From NCBI RefSeq assembly GCF_027286325.1, contig NZ_CP114588.1:1417317-1481316 (forward strand): DNA of 64,000 nt, in the 5' to 3' direction. The DNA is from Salinivibrio kushneri (lineage in GTDB: Bacteria; Pseudomonadota; Gammaproteobacteria; Enterobacterales; Vibrionaceae). A program made the translations under genes and the position numbers. The notes under the pieces were generated by a model. The model was not told the origin of the DNA and made no database searches. It worked only from the letters and a program-made list of their open reading frames with translations. Shown in pieces: positions 8,675-18,105 of the stretch. Each line of letters begins with the position of its first letter. The first letter of the stretch is position 1.

Positions 8675-9783
8675 TAGCCGGTCGCTTCCATAAAGCCTCG
8701 GCCTGTGGCACTGCCATGCACTTCCACAGGCCCTTCCCAATAGGGAAAACTCAAGTCCATCCAGCTTTGAGGGTTAAGGGGCTGTGTGGTCAAGCTGATG
8801 CCCTCACTCGGCACCCTAATCTGCCAACTGACAGGCAGGTTGGCGCCCTCCGCCATCTTGGCATGACTGACCGGCAGCATACGAATATCACCCTGGCTCA
8901 GCGTCACGACTCGGCCATCAGGATACAGTAACGATCCAAACATAAACGGCTCCGTGCCGCGTATTTGGGTAACCATTAACGCACGGCCATCATCTAAGTT
9001 AAGCCCAAACCAATCCCATCCCGTTTGATTGGCAGCCATCGCACCGCTCGACCACTCCTTATCAAACCAGCCTTTTCCTGTCACGGGAATGGTTTCACCC
9101 GCAATGGTCAGCGCCCCCTTGACGGTTAACTGTGGCAAAGAGAAATAATACGAGGCCGACGGCTTAGTGGCATGACGGATACTATATCCTTCTTCACCGT
9201 GCTTGACCTGTTGTCCATTTTCGCGCACCTCCAACTTAAAGCCTACTTGCTTACCTTGCGTAGGCCACATTGCACGCACATTGGCAGGAAAAGGTTGTTT
9301 ACCGCCCTGCCATTGCCAGTCGTCTAGCCAAGCCTGAAAAGGTGACAGCGTCACTCCTGCTTGACCAATCCCGCCACGGGAAAAGCGCTCCGACTCCCAT
9401 TGTTTATCATCACTCGTGATAGCGACGTGCGCCATATACAGCTGCCGGCTCGCCCATCCTTCTTCACGATCCGGTGCTAATGCGCGGCGAAACAATGTCC
9501 ATTGCACGCCATACGCGTGTCCATTAGCGTCGGTTAACGTCGCGGTCAAATACCACCATTCAGTGGCAAAGTCTGAGTGTGTCGCCATGTCTTGGGGATA
9601 GGTAGGCGTGTGGCCTGGGGTCACTGGGGCAAAGCCACTTTGCGAATCAAAAACGGCAAAATTTCCACTGGGTTCAGGAGACGATGCGGGCTGCTGACCC
9701 CACCATACCAGCGCGCCGAGCGCGATGATCACTCCGCCTCCTAACAATGCACGTATCATTTTCCGCTTCCATCGCTGAATCAC
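8671..9783 (-). CDS. attH: AttH, lipocalin-like component of the AttEFGH system
   Basis: 370 residues with an N-terminal membrane anchor or uncleaved signal (about residues 10-29). The rest matches the AttH/CrtC-like lipocalin family: TEWWYLTATLTD and GKGWFDKEWSSG are typical family motifs. Members accompany FtsX-type ABC exporters, and the substrate is not established. The start is taken at GTG 9783, which has GAGG seven bases upstream; ATG 9759 is an alternative. It is the last gene of attE-attFG-attH, 15 bases after the permease. Confidence 0.82.
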   Translation of the reverse strand: MIQRWKRKMIRALLGGGVIIALGALVWWGQQPASSPEPSGNFAVFDSQSGFAPVTPGHTPTYPQDMATHSDFATEWWYLTATLTDANGHAYGVQWTLFRRALAPDREEGWASRQLYMAHVAITSDDKQWESERFSRGGIGQAGVTLSPFQAWLDDWQWQGGKQPFPANVRAMWPTQGKQVGFKLEVRENGQQVKHGEEGYSIRHATKPSASYYFSLPQLTVKGALTIAGETIPVTGKGWFDKEWSSGAMAANQTGWDWFGLNLDDGRALMVTQIRGTEPFMFGSLLYPDGRVVTLSQGDIRMLPVSHAKMAEGANLPVSWQIRVPSEGISLTTQPLNPQSWMDLSFPYWEGPVEVHGSATGRGFMEATGY

Positions 9784-9798
9784 TTCACTGCCTCTTTT

Positions 9799-12264
9799 TT
9801 ACTGCGCATCACGCAACGACGCCGCCGCGGTGCGTTTTAGCATGCGATAAACAGGCCAAGCCCCTGCGACCATAAGCGCCAACATGGACAGCCCGATGGT
9901 GGTGGCATAGCTGATCGGGAAGAAGCTCATGGTCATGGTCCACCCAAACGATGCTTTCAGCACAACATGGATCAACATGCCCGCCAGCACAAGCCCCAAC
10001 GGGATAGCAATCAGCGCACTGGTGAGGCCAAGCAGCACCAACTGTCCTCCCCCGAGCGCAATGAGCTCGCGCCCTGACAGGCCAAGGTAACGTAGCAAGC
10101 TATATTGCCGTTGGCGCGATAGCTCGGTCGCCAAGGTCGAAAAGAACAACCCACATATCGCGACAACCAACATCAGTGCACACAAGCTTTCGGTCACAGT
10201 AAACGTGCGATCAAAGATACGCATGGCATAACGCATGATATCCGCCTGGTTTTGCACCTGCCCGGTGGTCAGCGAAAAACGGTGATTGATGCGATCAACG
10301 AATTGCTCAGTTTGCGTGTCCTGATTCAGGACCACCGCCAGTGATGATCGGCCTTGCTTTAACCATTGTCCCGCATCACTGCGTGTAGACACCACAAGCT
10401 GGCCGTAGGGGTTGCCATAATCGTAATAAATTCCCGCGACCTGCCAGCGCTCGCCCATCGGCGCGGGAAGGTTGATGCTCTCCCCCACGCCCACACCAAA
10501 TTTAGCCGCTAACGCCTCGCTGAGTAATACGGCACGTTCTTGGTGCACTTGTGCCCAATAATCAGGTTGAGCCGCCTTCATCGCCAACGTTTGTTTCTCA
10601 GACGGACGGTTTCCTACAGACAGCACTTCAAGCCGCCCTTGGTTTGCCGTCAGCTCACGCCGGTAACTGGTCCAAAATTGCGCCACGTCTTTATTGTTGA
10701 CCAACCATGTTTCCATCTCATCGAGAGCGGCATGGTTCGGCCGAACATAAACATCCGCAGCCAAGCGCTGCTGCAGCCAAGTTTCAGTGCTGGTGCGAAA
10801 ACTACCTACCATGGTTTCCATGCCAATATGCGCCGAGATCGCGAGCATAAACGCCATCGCCGCCACACCACGGTAACTTAAGCTTGCCGCGGCATCGGTG
10901 AAAAACCATCGCCATCGCGCGCCCGCATAGGCTGCTGCGCTGGCATGAAACAACCAGCCACACAAATAAGGCAGCGCTAAAGCAGCACTTAACATGGTAA
11001 AGGCAATCAAGGTAAAGCCTTGCCACTGACTGGTCTCCCAATACGATACACCCCAAGCCGCCACGCCAAGCAGCACCGCTAAAATCGCCTGCACGGCATA
11101 CTCTCGATGTGTGCCACGCATCAAGGTCATTCGTTGCGATAGGCGCCCTGGCGAGGTGCTGACTAAGCGCACCAGAGGCCAAGCGGATGCCATCGCTGCC
11201 CCCAAAATAGCAAGGAGTAAACTGGAGAGTCCCCATTGCCACTGCCAATGCATGACTAAATTGATATCTGCGCCATACAAATCAGACAAGGTCGTAGCAA
11301 CCGCGGGGAGTAATTGGTTGGCAAGCAACATGCCCAACACATTGCCACTGACCACGCCAAGTAGCACCCAAAGCAATAACTCTGTCGCCATAACACCAGA
11401 AAGCTGGCGTCCATCAACGCCGAGCTGCCGAAGGGTACCGACCAAGGGCTGGCGCTGGGTCATGGAAAGGGAAATGGCCTGATAAAAAATAAACAGCCCC
11501 ACCACAAAGGCCAATAACCCCATTGCGAGCAAATTTAAGTGAAAAGCACGGGTGAGCGGGCCTAGTTGGGTTGATTGGGTTTTGGTCAGCGTCAAGGCTG
11601 AGGGTAAATCGTCACGAATCGTTTGTCGTTCCGCTTGAGACAAATCCCCGCATAACACCTCGCTGAACCCAGTACGAGGCGAAAGCTTACGCAGTAGCGC
11701 CATATCCGCTACCAAGTAGGTGCCCATACTCAGTGCATCATTATCGATAATACGCAAAGGGCCGATCGGCGGATAATCCAACAACTCAATCATTTGCCCC
11801 TCTTCCCAGCCTTTGTGCTCAGCCATGGCTTCTCCTACATAGACAGGATAAGGCACTGAGATGGCATCCATGGGGGATAGTGAGGGGGCGTCATCTGTAC
11901 CCTGATTCGCGATAAATGGCAGCATCGCGATCGCATCCACTCCCATCAGGTGAATATCGCTAAGTGACGGTGTCACAACATCGAGGCGATCAATCGGCAC
12001 ACATTGCGTTAAGCCTTGACGGCGCAAGCCAATGTAAAAAGCATGCGGCACGCGCTGTGTTCGCTCGGTATGATGAATGCTAAAGGGGTACGGATTACTA
12101 AAAAGCTGTGCTCCTTGGCGATAGCTTTGCTGCGCATGCTGGTTTATCGATAACACGCCAACCAGCAACGAGACACCCAGGGTTAACCCAAGCCAGACGA
12201 GAAAGACTTGAAACGGATGGCGGCGATAATGCCCCCATAAAGCACTAGCGACGGGCCCGAACAC
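9799..12264 (-). CDS. ABC transporter permease, AttF-AttG type fusion with two FtsX units
   Basis: About 821 residues. There is one N-terminal membrane helix (FLVWLGLTLGVSLLVGVL), a large periplasmic domain, then groups of helices, a second periplasmic domain and a C-terminal set of three helices. This is the duplicated FtsX/MacB permease layout of LolC-type exporters. GTG 12264 is chosen, which overlaps attE by 20 bases; the upstream frame to 12321 lies entirely inside attE and looks non-coding. Likely role: ATP-driven mechanotransmission or extraction of a lipid or lipoprotein-like substrate, by family analogy. Confidence 0.82.
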   Translation of the reverse strand: MFGPVASALWGHYRRHPFQVFLVWLGLTLGVSLLVGVLSINQHAQQSYRQGAQLFSNPYPFSIHHTERTQRVPHAFYIGLRRQGLTQCVPIDRLDVVTPSLSDIHLMGVDAIAMLPFIANQGTDDAPSLSPMDAISVPYPVYVGEAMAEHKGWEEGQMIELLDYPPIGPLRIIDNDALSMGTYLVADMALLRKLSPRTGFSEVLCGDLSQAERQTIRDDLPSALTLTKTQSTQLGPLTRAFHLNLLAMGLLAFVVGLFIFYQAISLSMTQRQPLVGTLRQLGVDGRQLSGVMATELLLWVLLGVVSGNVLGMLLANQLLPAVATTLSDLYGADINLVMHWQWQWGLSSLLLAILGAAMASAWPLVRLVSTSPGRLSQRMTLMRGTHREYAVQAILAVLLGVAAWGVSYWETSQWQGFTLIAFTMLSAALALPYLCGWLFHASAAAYAGARWRWFFTDAAASLSYRGVAAMAFMLAISAHIGMETMVGSFRTSTETWLQQRLAADVYVRPNHAALDEMETWLVNNKDVAQFWTSYRRELTANQGRLEVLSVGNRPSEKQTLAMKAAQPDYWAQVHQERAVLLSEALAAKFGVGVGESINLPAPMGERWQVAGIYYDYGNPYGQLVVSTRSDAGQWLKQGRSSLAVVLNQDTQTEQFVDRINHRFSLTTGQVQNQADIMRYAMRIFDRTFTVTESLCALMLVVAICGLFFSTLATELSRQRQYSLLRYLGLSGRELIALGGGQLVLLGLTSALIAIPLGLVLAGMLIHVVLKASFGWTMTMSFFPISYATTIGLSMLALMVAGAWPVYRMLKRTAAASLRDAQ

Positions 12265-12916
12265 TGAGCACGCCTCCTTGTAACCCCACACTACCTTGCA
12301 AATAACTGGCCACGGTATCACTGTGTGTCACCAGTAACAGTCCGGCTTCCTGCTGACTGGTTAGCGTGATAAGCAGGCGCATCACCGCGTCCGCATTGCG
12401 CTCGTCCAAACTTCCCGTTGGCTCATCGGCAAGTAGCAGTTTGGGCGACATATATAACGCGCGAGCGATAGCGGCGCGCTGCTGCTGACCACCAGACACT
12501 TCTTCTGGGTAACGATTGAGCAATGGCATCAAGTCAAGCTGAGAGACAATTTGTCGCCACAGACAACCGTCTTCTTTTAAGCCTTTTAATTGGCGACAAA
12601 AACGAATGTTATCCGCAATAGAGAGAGTGGGAAGCAGGTTAAATTGCTGAAAGATCAGACCGATGTTTTGGCGTCGAAACTGCGTGCGTGCTGCCTCGCT
12701 CAATCGGTGAAGAGGGGTATCGTCAAACCAGATCTCGCCACTGTCGGGTTTATCCAGTCCCGCAATCAAATTTAACAAGGTACTTTTACCCGACCCACTT
12801 TCGCCCATCAACGCCAATTGGCTGGTCGACGACAGTGACATTGCGGCGCCTTGCAGCACAGGGTGGAAGTCGCTCCCATCCTGATAACCTTTACACAGCC
12901 CTTTAATTGCTAACAT
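12245..12916 (-). CDS. attE: ABC transporter ATP-binding protein, AttE type
   Basis: 223 residues of the LolD/MacB ATPase type. Walker A is GESGSGKST, the signature is VSGGQQQR, and Walker B with the catalytic Glu is LLLADEPTGSLD. ATG 12916 is chosen over GTG 12928 because AAGGG sits 11 bases before it and the family starts at this point. It is the first gene of the attEFGH operon and overlaps the permease gene. Confidence 0.88.
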   Translation of the reverse strand: MLAIKGLCKGYQDGSDFHPVLQGAAMSLSSTSQLALMGESGSGKSTLLNLIAGLDKPDSGEIWFDDTPLHRLSEAARTQFRRQNIGLIFQQFNLLPTLSIADNIRFCRQLKGLKEDGCLWRQIVSQLDLMPLLNRYPEEVSGGQQQRAAIARALYMSPKLLLADEPTGSLDERNADAVMRLLITLTSQQEAGLLLVTHSDTVASYLQGSVGLQGGVLSVRARR

Positions 12917-13066
12917 GCCAATGCACACCCTTATAGTGTCTTAAAAACAGCAATAAACGAGAACTAGGTCACACTGTTTGATTAATTTGGCAATGTACCC
13001 CAATTAAGGGGCTGAGAAAAGCGTTAAAACCGGTGGGCAGCTTCCCAATTTATTTTTCGTTTATTC

Positions 13067-14440
13067 TTAGCCGTCATTAACAAGATTATTTAGCCAAACG
13101 CCTGACTTCACCCGAATCAGGGACCCTATCCATTTGACCACTTCTTCCACCCCCAGAAGTGCATAGACCCAATAAACAGGCCATTCAAACACCACTGCGG
13201 CGGTCAATACCACAGGAATACCGATCAGCCACTGTGCAACAAAATCTTGCCCTAGGCAGTAGCGCACATCACCACCAGCACGCAGTACCCCAACAATCAT
13301 TGCCATGGGGATCGTTTTCACGATAATCAACGCACACATCGCCCAGTAAAAGTAAGCCGTGATCTGTGCCGTCTCCCCCGTCAATGCAGGGAAGAAACTT
13401 AACACCCAGGGCTGAATCATCAGCATCAAGCAGGCAATCGCCACGCCTGCAATAAAATTAAATATCGCCACCTGCCAAGCTTGATGGTAAGCGGTGTCCG
13501 TTTGTTGTGCTCCCAGGTTATTGCCGACCAACACCGCGGCTGCATTGGCCGTACCGATGAGAAACGATAGTGAGAGTGACTCGACCGGAGTGATAACCGC
13601 TATCGCCGCCAGCCCCGCTTCGTTAACGTGACCGATAATTGCGTGGTAAACAAACAAGCCAGACGACCACATTAAAAAGTTAAACGCCGTCGGTAATGAA
13701 AGCGACAAAAACCGCTTTACTGCTACAAGCGTTAGCGAGGCCTTCCAATCAGACAACGAGAAGGCAACCAGATGTTGTCGACGATATAGATAAGCGTACA
13801 AAGCGGTGACTTCGACGATACCACTAAGGACAGTGGCCACCGCTGCCCCTTTCGAACCCAGTTCAGGCGCGCCCAGATTACCAAAGATAAATACCCAGTT
13901 GAGCACCACGTTAACACTGATCCCGATCCCACTAAAAAAGGTGCTGATGCCAGGCTTGTGCATGGCGCGAAGCCCTGCAGCCAGACCTGAGACACTGGCT
14001 AAACAAAACAATGATAAGCCAGCTATTTGTAAGTAATCTTGCCCCAATGAAATAACGGTAGGATTGTCACTGGCAAACCCCACGATGACATCCGCATACG
14101 CCCAGAAGACAAAAGCACTTAACGCGGCGGTGGCGTTGGTCAATGTGACAGTTAGGGCCGTTTTTTCACGAAAACCTTGCCGATCCCCCGCGCCCCAATA
14201 TTGCGCCACCAACATGGAACCGCCCGTCATGGCACCAAGGATCAGCAAAGAGGAAACAAACATCGCTTTACCGGCAATACCAATGGCGGCGACATCCGCT
14301 TCACTCAACTGTCCCACCATCAAGATATCGACCAAACTACGGCTCGAAAACATCATGGTTTGCAGTGCAATCGGCACTGCAATTAACAGCAAGCGCTTTA
14401 AAAACACAGGATCAAAGAAAGGACGGGAAAGTACGCTCAC
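13067..14440 (-). CDS. MATE family multidrug efflux transporter
   Basis: 457 residues with about 12 hydrophobic helices and MATE features: the N-terminal SLVDILMVGQLSEADVAAIG, and GTANAAAVLVGNNLGAQ at the start of the second half. The family exports cationic drugs in exchange for sodium or protons. It stands alone, with a terminator of the upstream gene at 14493-14517. The closest subgroup (NorM or DinF type) cannot be fixed by eye. Confidence 0.9.
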   Translation of the reverse strand: MSVLSRPFFDPVFLKRLLLIAVPIALQTMMFSSRSLVDILMVGQLSEADVAAIGIAGKAMFVSSLLILGAMTGGSMLVAQYWGAGDRQGFREKTALTVTLTNATAALSAFVFWAYADVIVGFASDNPTVISLGQDYLQIAGLSLFCLASVSGLAAGLRAMHKPGISTFFSGIGISVNVVLNWVFIFGNLGAPELGSKGAAVATVLSGIVEVTALYAYLYRRQHLVAFSLSDWKASLTLVAVKRFLSLSLPTAFNFLMWSSGLFVYHAIIGHVNEAGLAAIAVITPVESLSLSFLIGTANAAAVLVGNNLGAQQTDTAYHQAWQVAIFNFIAGVAIACLMLMIQPWVLSFFPALTGETAQITAYFYWAMCALIIVKTIPMAMIVGVLRAGGDVRYCLGQDFVAQWLIGIPVVLTAAVVFEWPVYWVYALLGVEEVVKWIGSLIRVKSGVWLNNLVNDG

Positions 14441-14492
14441 AAGAGACTCCAGCTTAGAGGGAACCGATGTAGTTTACGTGGCTTTTAAAGCA

Positions 14493-14517
14493 GAAAAAAC
14501 CGCCCGAAGGCGGTTTA
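14493..14517 (-). terminator. Terminator of the DUF2913-like gene
   Basis: On the minus strand AAACCGCC, a TTCG tetraloop and GGCGGTTT are followed by a T run. It ends transcription of the two-gene unit at 14539-16385. Confidence 0.85.
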
Positions 14518-14538
14518 TGGACAGTGAATGCCGGTTAG

Positions 14539-15180
14539 TTAGCGCGGCATCACCATTAAGCCATCGGCTTGATTGTTCGGCCAAATACGGTACTCAGCAT
14601 GGTATTTGACGATCGATTTGTAGGCAGTCACTCTCGTCGGTGCTATCCACGCCTGATGCGCCCAGCCTATTACCACCTGCTCAGGCCCTCGCACATAAAC
14701 ACTCAGTGGTGAGACCAATTGCTGCTCATCATCAAAAGCCGTTTGCATCGCGTCGGGACACACGGCCATTGAATGCTGCCCACCTGATATGATTTTCACT
14801 TTTCGGTCAATCTTATCTTGTGTATGCACGCACCAACCCGCTTCAACCGCACAATCAATCCACTGGTGTAATTGCGAGTTGTGGACAGGCTTGGCAGGTT
14901 CGCCAACCGGAAACCACTCGGCATACACTGTTTGGATTTGAGCAAATTCAGCGCCAAGACCCGCCTGCGTGCCGGCACTGCGGGCACGTTGTGTCCAACG
15001 TTGTAAGTCAGCTTTTACACTGTGATGAAAACGTTGTTGCTTCACCGCTTGCGCCACCCAACGACCAAGAAACGCCTCACGTGCATGGGGTGCATCGGCC
15101 ACTTTTTTAGCGGCGATCGCAGCCGCGAGATCGTCAAAGGCGGCGGCCATCACAGTTTGAATTTCAGTGACATAACTCAT
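14539..15180 (-). CDS. DUF2913-like protein of unknown function
   Basis: 213 residues, soluble, without signal peptide. The pattern in FLGRWVAQAVKQQRFHHSVK followed by a Trp-Thr-rich helix, and an N-terminal helical half with a basic C-terminal half, recalls DUF2913 proteins of vibrios; this assignment is from memory. ATG 15180 overlaps the stop of the upstream Bcr/CflA gene by four bases (ATGA), so the two are translationally coupled. The coupling suggests a shared role, but nothing in the sequence names it. Confidence 0.6.
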   Translation of the reverse strand: MSYVTEIQTVMAAAFDDLAAAIAAKKVADAPHAREAFLGRWVAQAVKQQRFHHSVKADLQRWTQRARSAGTQAGLGAEFAQIQTVYAEWFPVGEPAKPVHNSQLHQWIDCAVEAGWCVHTQDKIDRKVKIISGGQHSMAVCPDAMQTAFDDEQQLVSPLSVYVRGPEQVVIGWAHQAWIAPTRVTAYKSIVKYHAEYRIWPNNQADGLMVMPR

Positions 15181-16385
15181 GGTTCTTTGCTTGCTAATAG
15201 CCAATAGAAAGCGGCAGAGAGTATCGCACAAAGGGCTATCGCGCCAACCATGCCCCACGGGGTGCCATCAGAGGCAACCGCCACGCCCGCACCAACCAGC
15301 GAGCCGATACCAAACCGCATCGTCCCCGCCAATGAAGAGGCCGTTCCCGCCATTTGCGGATAGCAAGCTAACAAACACGCCATGCTATTACTGCCAATGG
15401 TAGAAATCACGCCAACGTACATCATGACCGGAATGACTGTCCCCCAAAGGCCAACATCTAACCATTGGAACAGCGCAATCGCTATCCCTGCCGCAAGCTG
15501 TAAACCAAGCCCCAAGCGCAGCATCCAGTGCGAGCCCATTTTTCGCACCAAACGGCCATTAATAAAGGTCATCACAATCAGGCAGACAATGTTTAACGCA
15601 AACAAGTAACCAAACATCTTGGCGCTGACGCCATAGTAGTCAATGTAGACAAAAGACCCCGCGGTCAAAAAAGAGAACATCCCCGCAAATGAAAACCCTG
15701 AGCAAAAAATCATTCCCACGGCAAACGGTGTTTTCAGCATCCGGGCATAATTGCGCAGTGACGCGCCAATCCGCATTGGTGGCCGGTTCGCGCGAGGTAA
15801 GGTTTCAGGGATCCGTACAAGAATACACACGGTGACAAAACACGCCCATCCGGCTAACACCCAGAAGATCGCCCGCCAATCAAACCAAGTGAGCAAGTAG
15901 CCGCCAATCATTGGGGCGGCCAGTGGTGCAATCGTCATGACCAAGGTGATAAACGACATGGTGCGCGCAAACTCTTCGCGCTCAAACATATCACGCACCA
16001 AGGCTTGAATAATGACCGCGGCAGCGGCTCCCGCAAACCCTTGCGTTGCACGCACAAATGTCAGTACATCTATATCTTGGGCCATCGCACTGACTACCGC
16101 ACAAACGAAAAACAGTGCAACCCCTGCCAGCATCACCGGTTTGCGGCCATAACTGTCAGAGATCGGGCCATGAAAGAGCTGTCCAATGGCAAACCCGGCC
16201 GTGTACGCGACCAAGGTGGACTTCACCGCACTGCTTGGTGCATTTAAGTCGGCAGCAATCGCTGGCATGGCAGGCAGGTACATATCGATCGCCAACGGCG
16301 TCAGCGCCGCAATCGCGCCAAGCACCAAGATTAAAAGCCAGCTTAATTGCGTCGGGGACGACGTGACAGCCGATGATTGCGACAT
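15177..16385 (-). CDS. Bcr/CflA family drug efflux MFS transporter
   Basis: 402 residues with 12 predicted helices. TPLAIDMYLPAMPAIAADL and the loop DSYGRKPVMLAGVALF (the MFS motif between helices 2 and 3) are typical of Bcr/CflA proton-drug antiporters. ATG 16385 is chosen because AAGGAG stands just upstream; the longer open frame to 16556 reads into a terminator and is unlikely to be coding. First gene of a two-gene unit. Confidence 0.88.
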   Translation of the reverse strand: MSQSSAVTSSPTQLSWLLILVLGAIAALTPLAIDMYLPAMPAIAADLNAPSSAVKSTLVAYTAGFAIGQLFHGPISDSYGRKPVMLAGVALFFVCAVVSAMAQDIDVLTFVRATQGFAGAAAAVIIQALVRDMFEREEFARTMSFITLVMTIAPLAAPMIGGYLLTWFDWRAIFWVLAGWACFVTVCILVRIPETLPRANRPPMRIGASLRNYARMLKTPFAVGMIFCSGFSFAGMFSFLTAGSFVYIDYYGVSAKMFGYLFALNIVCLIVMTFINGRLVRKMGSHWMLRLGLGLQLAAGIAIALFQWLDVGLWGTVIPVMMYVGVISTIGSNSMACLLACYPQMAGTASSLAGTMRFGIGSLVGAGVAVASDGTPWGMVGAIALCAILSAAFYWLLASKEP

Positions 16386-16523
16386 AACTCTCCTTAACGT
16401 AAAAGACAGGAAAAAGGGAAATAACGTGAGATTGGTCAAAGTGTAACAATTTATTGTGTCGCCGTGGGAAAGAATGTCTTTCTTTTGGTCACCTTGTCGT
16501 AACACAGGGGCTTGGATTAACAA

Positions 16524-16551
16524 CAAAAAAAGCACAGCCCATGCTGTGCTT
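16524..16551 (-). terminator. Terminator of rsuA
   Basis: On the minus strand AAGCACAGC, ATG and GGCTGTGCTT form a hairpin followed by seven T residues, 50 bases after the rsuA stop. Confidence 0.85.
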
Positions 16552-16601
16552 ACCATTGCTCATCGAGAACCTGCAATGACGAGGCTAGTCAGTCACCTGT
16601 G

Positions 16602-17294
16602 TTAGCCCAGTAATGCGATCTCTTCGTCTGTTAATGGACGATATTCACCAGGCTCTAAGTCTTCGTCTAATACCAAGTCACCTATTGACTCTCGATGCAA
16701 CGCATCGACCTTATTGCCCATGGCAGCAAACATGCGTTTTACTTGATGATACTTGCCTTCTTGAATAGTCAATAACGCCTCATAGTCATCAATTTGCTCA
16801 AGCGTCGCTGGCAGCGTCGGCTGCTTCTCGCCATGCAGCATAACCCCTTCTTTAAACGCAGGGGCAGTCTCAGGACTAATCGGATCAACTAACCACACAC
16901 GATAGGTTTTGGTGCACTGGTGCTTGGGTGAGGTAATACGGTGTGACCACTGACCATCATCGGTGAATAACAGCAACCCGGTTGTGTCTGCATCCAAGCG
17001 ACCCGCAATGTGTAGCTTTTCCGCATTGACTTCATCCAGTAATACAAACACCGTCGGATTAAACGCATCCTCATGCGAACACACCACGCCAGCAGGCTTG
17101 TGCATCATAAAATAGCGCGGGCCTGATAAGGTCAGAACACGCCCTTCAAACGCGACTTCCGCGCCTTCGCTCACTTTGATCGCCCCTGATTTGACCACGT
17201 CACCATTGATGGTTACACATTCACTTTTAAGGACGCGTCCAGCCTGCTTGCGAGTCACCCCTAGGGTTTCACATAAAAATTTATCTATTCGCAT
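16602..17294 (-). CDS. rsuA: 16S rRNA pseudouridine(516) synthase
   Basis: 230 residues. The N-terminal S4 RNA-binding domain is MRIDKFLCETLGVTRKQAGR, and the catalytic region GRLDADTTGLLLFTDDGQ carries the pseudouridine synthase Asp. Length and motif fit RsuA, which modifies U516 of 16S rRNA, better than the larger RluB, RluE or RluF. Monocistronic, with its own terminator. Confidence 0.9.
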   Translation of the reverse strand: MRIDKFLCETLGVTRKQAGRVLKSECVTINGDVVKSGAIKVSEGAEVAFEGRVLTLSGPRYFMMHKPAGVVCSHEDAFNPTVFVLLDEVNAEKLHIAGRLDADTTGLLLFTDDGQWSHRITSPKHQCTKTYRVWLVDPISPETAPAFKEGVMLHGEKQPTLPATLEQIDDYEALLTIQEGKYHQVKRMFAAMGNKVDALHRESIGDLVLDEDLEPGEYRPLTDEEIALLG

Positions 17295-17582
17295 ATTACC
17301 GCTTATTACACCTTTGTTTGACGCGGATTATACGTCACATTGCGGCTCAGACACAGATCAAGTTTTATTAGATCTGACGGAAAAACATACCGTGATGAGA
17401 TAAACTGAATGTCATTGTCGACGTAATGTACACATGGCAATGCAAGCAAAACCCAATGCTTTTTGCTGAGACGCCGAGTCTGTCACAACCTGCCAATCAA
17501 AACATGGTTGGTGATTGAGCATGTCAGTTTGGCGAGTATGATACGGTCGTCTTGACCAATCAGTGATAAAGAAGGAAACACC

Positions 17583-18044
17583 ATGATTGTCTCTCTTCGC
17601 CGCCCCGACGCCGATGCCTTTGAAACCTTATTGACGCTGTCACACGAACAGCACGACCACGAAGCACTGCCTTTTGATCGTACTCCCGTCGCGGCCACCT
17701 TCAACACCTTACTCTCACAACCTGAGCGTGGTGATGTTTTTCTGATTGATGTTGAGCATGAAGGAGAAATCGAAACGATTGGCTTTTTAGTCGTCGCCTA
17801 TAGCTTCAGCGTGGAAAACGGTGGTAGCGTCGGTGTGATAGATCAATTCTTTATCCAACAAAGCTGGCGACGGCAAGGCGTGGGGTCACAAGTGATCCCA
17901 CACGTTGAAGCGCGAGCCAAAGAAAAAGAGTGTGTGGCCGTCATCCTCGAGGTCAATATTGGCAACAAAGGCGCTCGGCTTTTCTATGAGCAGTTCGATT
18001 ACCAGCCTCGCCGCCAGCACTGCATTATGACTAAACGACTTTAG
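17583..18044 (+). CDS. GNAT family N-acetyltransferase
   Basis: 153 residues. The acetyl-CoA-binding motif of the GNAT fold is seen at QSWRRQGVGSQVIPHVEARA, with VNIGNKGARLFYEQFDYQ after it. AAGGAA lies 6 bases upstream of ATG 17583. The substrate cannot be inferred. It ends in its own hairpin terminator just before radD. Confidence 0.85.
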   Translation: MIVSLRRPDADAFETLLTLSHEQHDHEALPFDRTPVAATFNTLLSQPERGDVFLIDVEHEGEIETIGFLVVAYSFSVENGGSVGVIDQFFIQQSWRRQGVGSQVIPHVEARAKEKECVAVILEVNIGNKGARLFYEQFDYQPRRQHCIMTKRL

Positions 18045-18074
18045 TTCTGTACCTGACGTCACAAGTCAGTAAAC

Positions 18075-18101
18075 TAAACGGCCTCACTTAGGCCGTTTTT
18101 T
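18075..18101 (+). terminator. Terminator of the GNAT gene
   Basis: AAACGGCCT, CACT and AGGCCGTTTTTT. The T run ends five bases before the radD start codon, so radD must use a promoter inside this hairpin region or depend on read-through. Confidence 0.85.
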
Positions 18102-18105
18102 CATT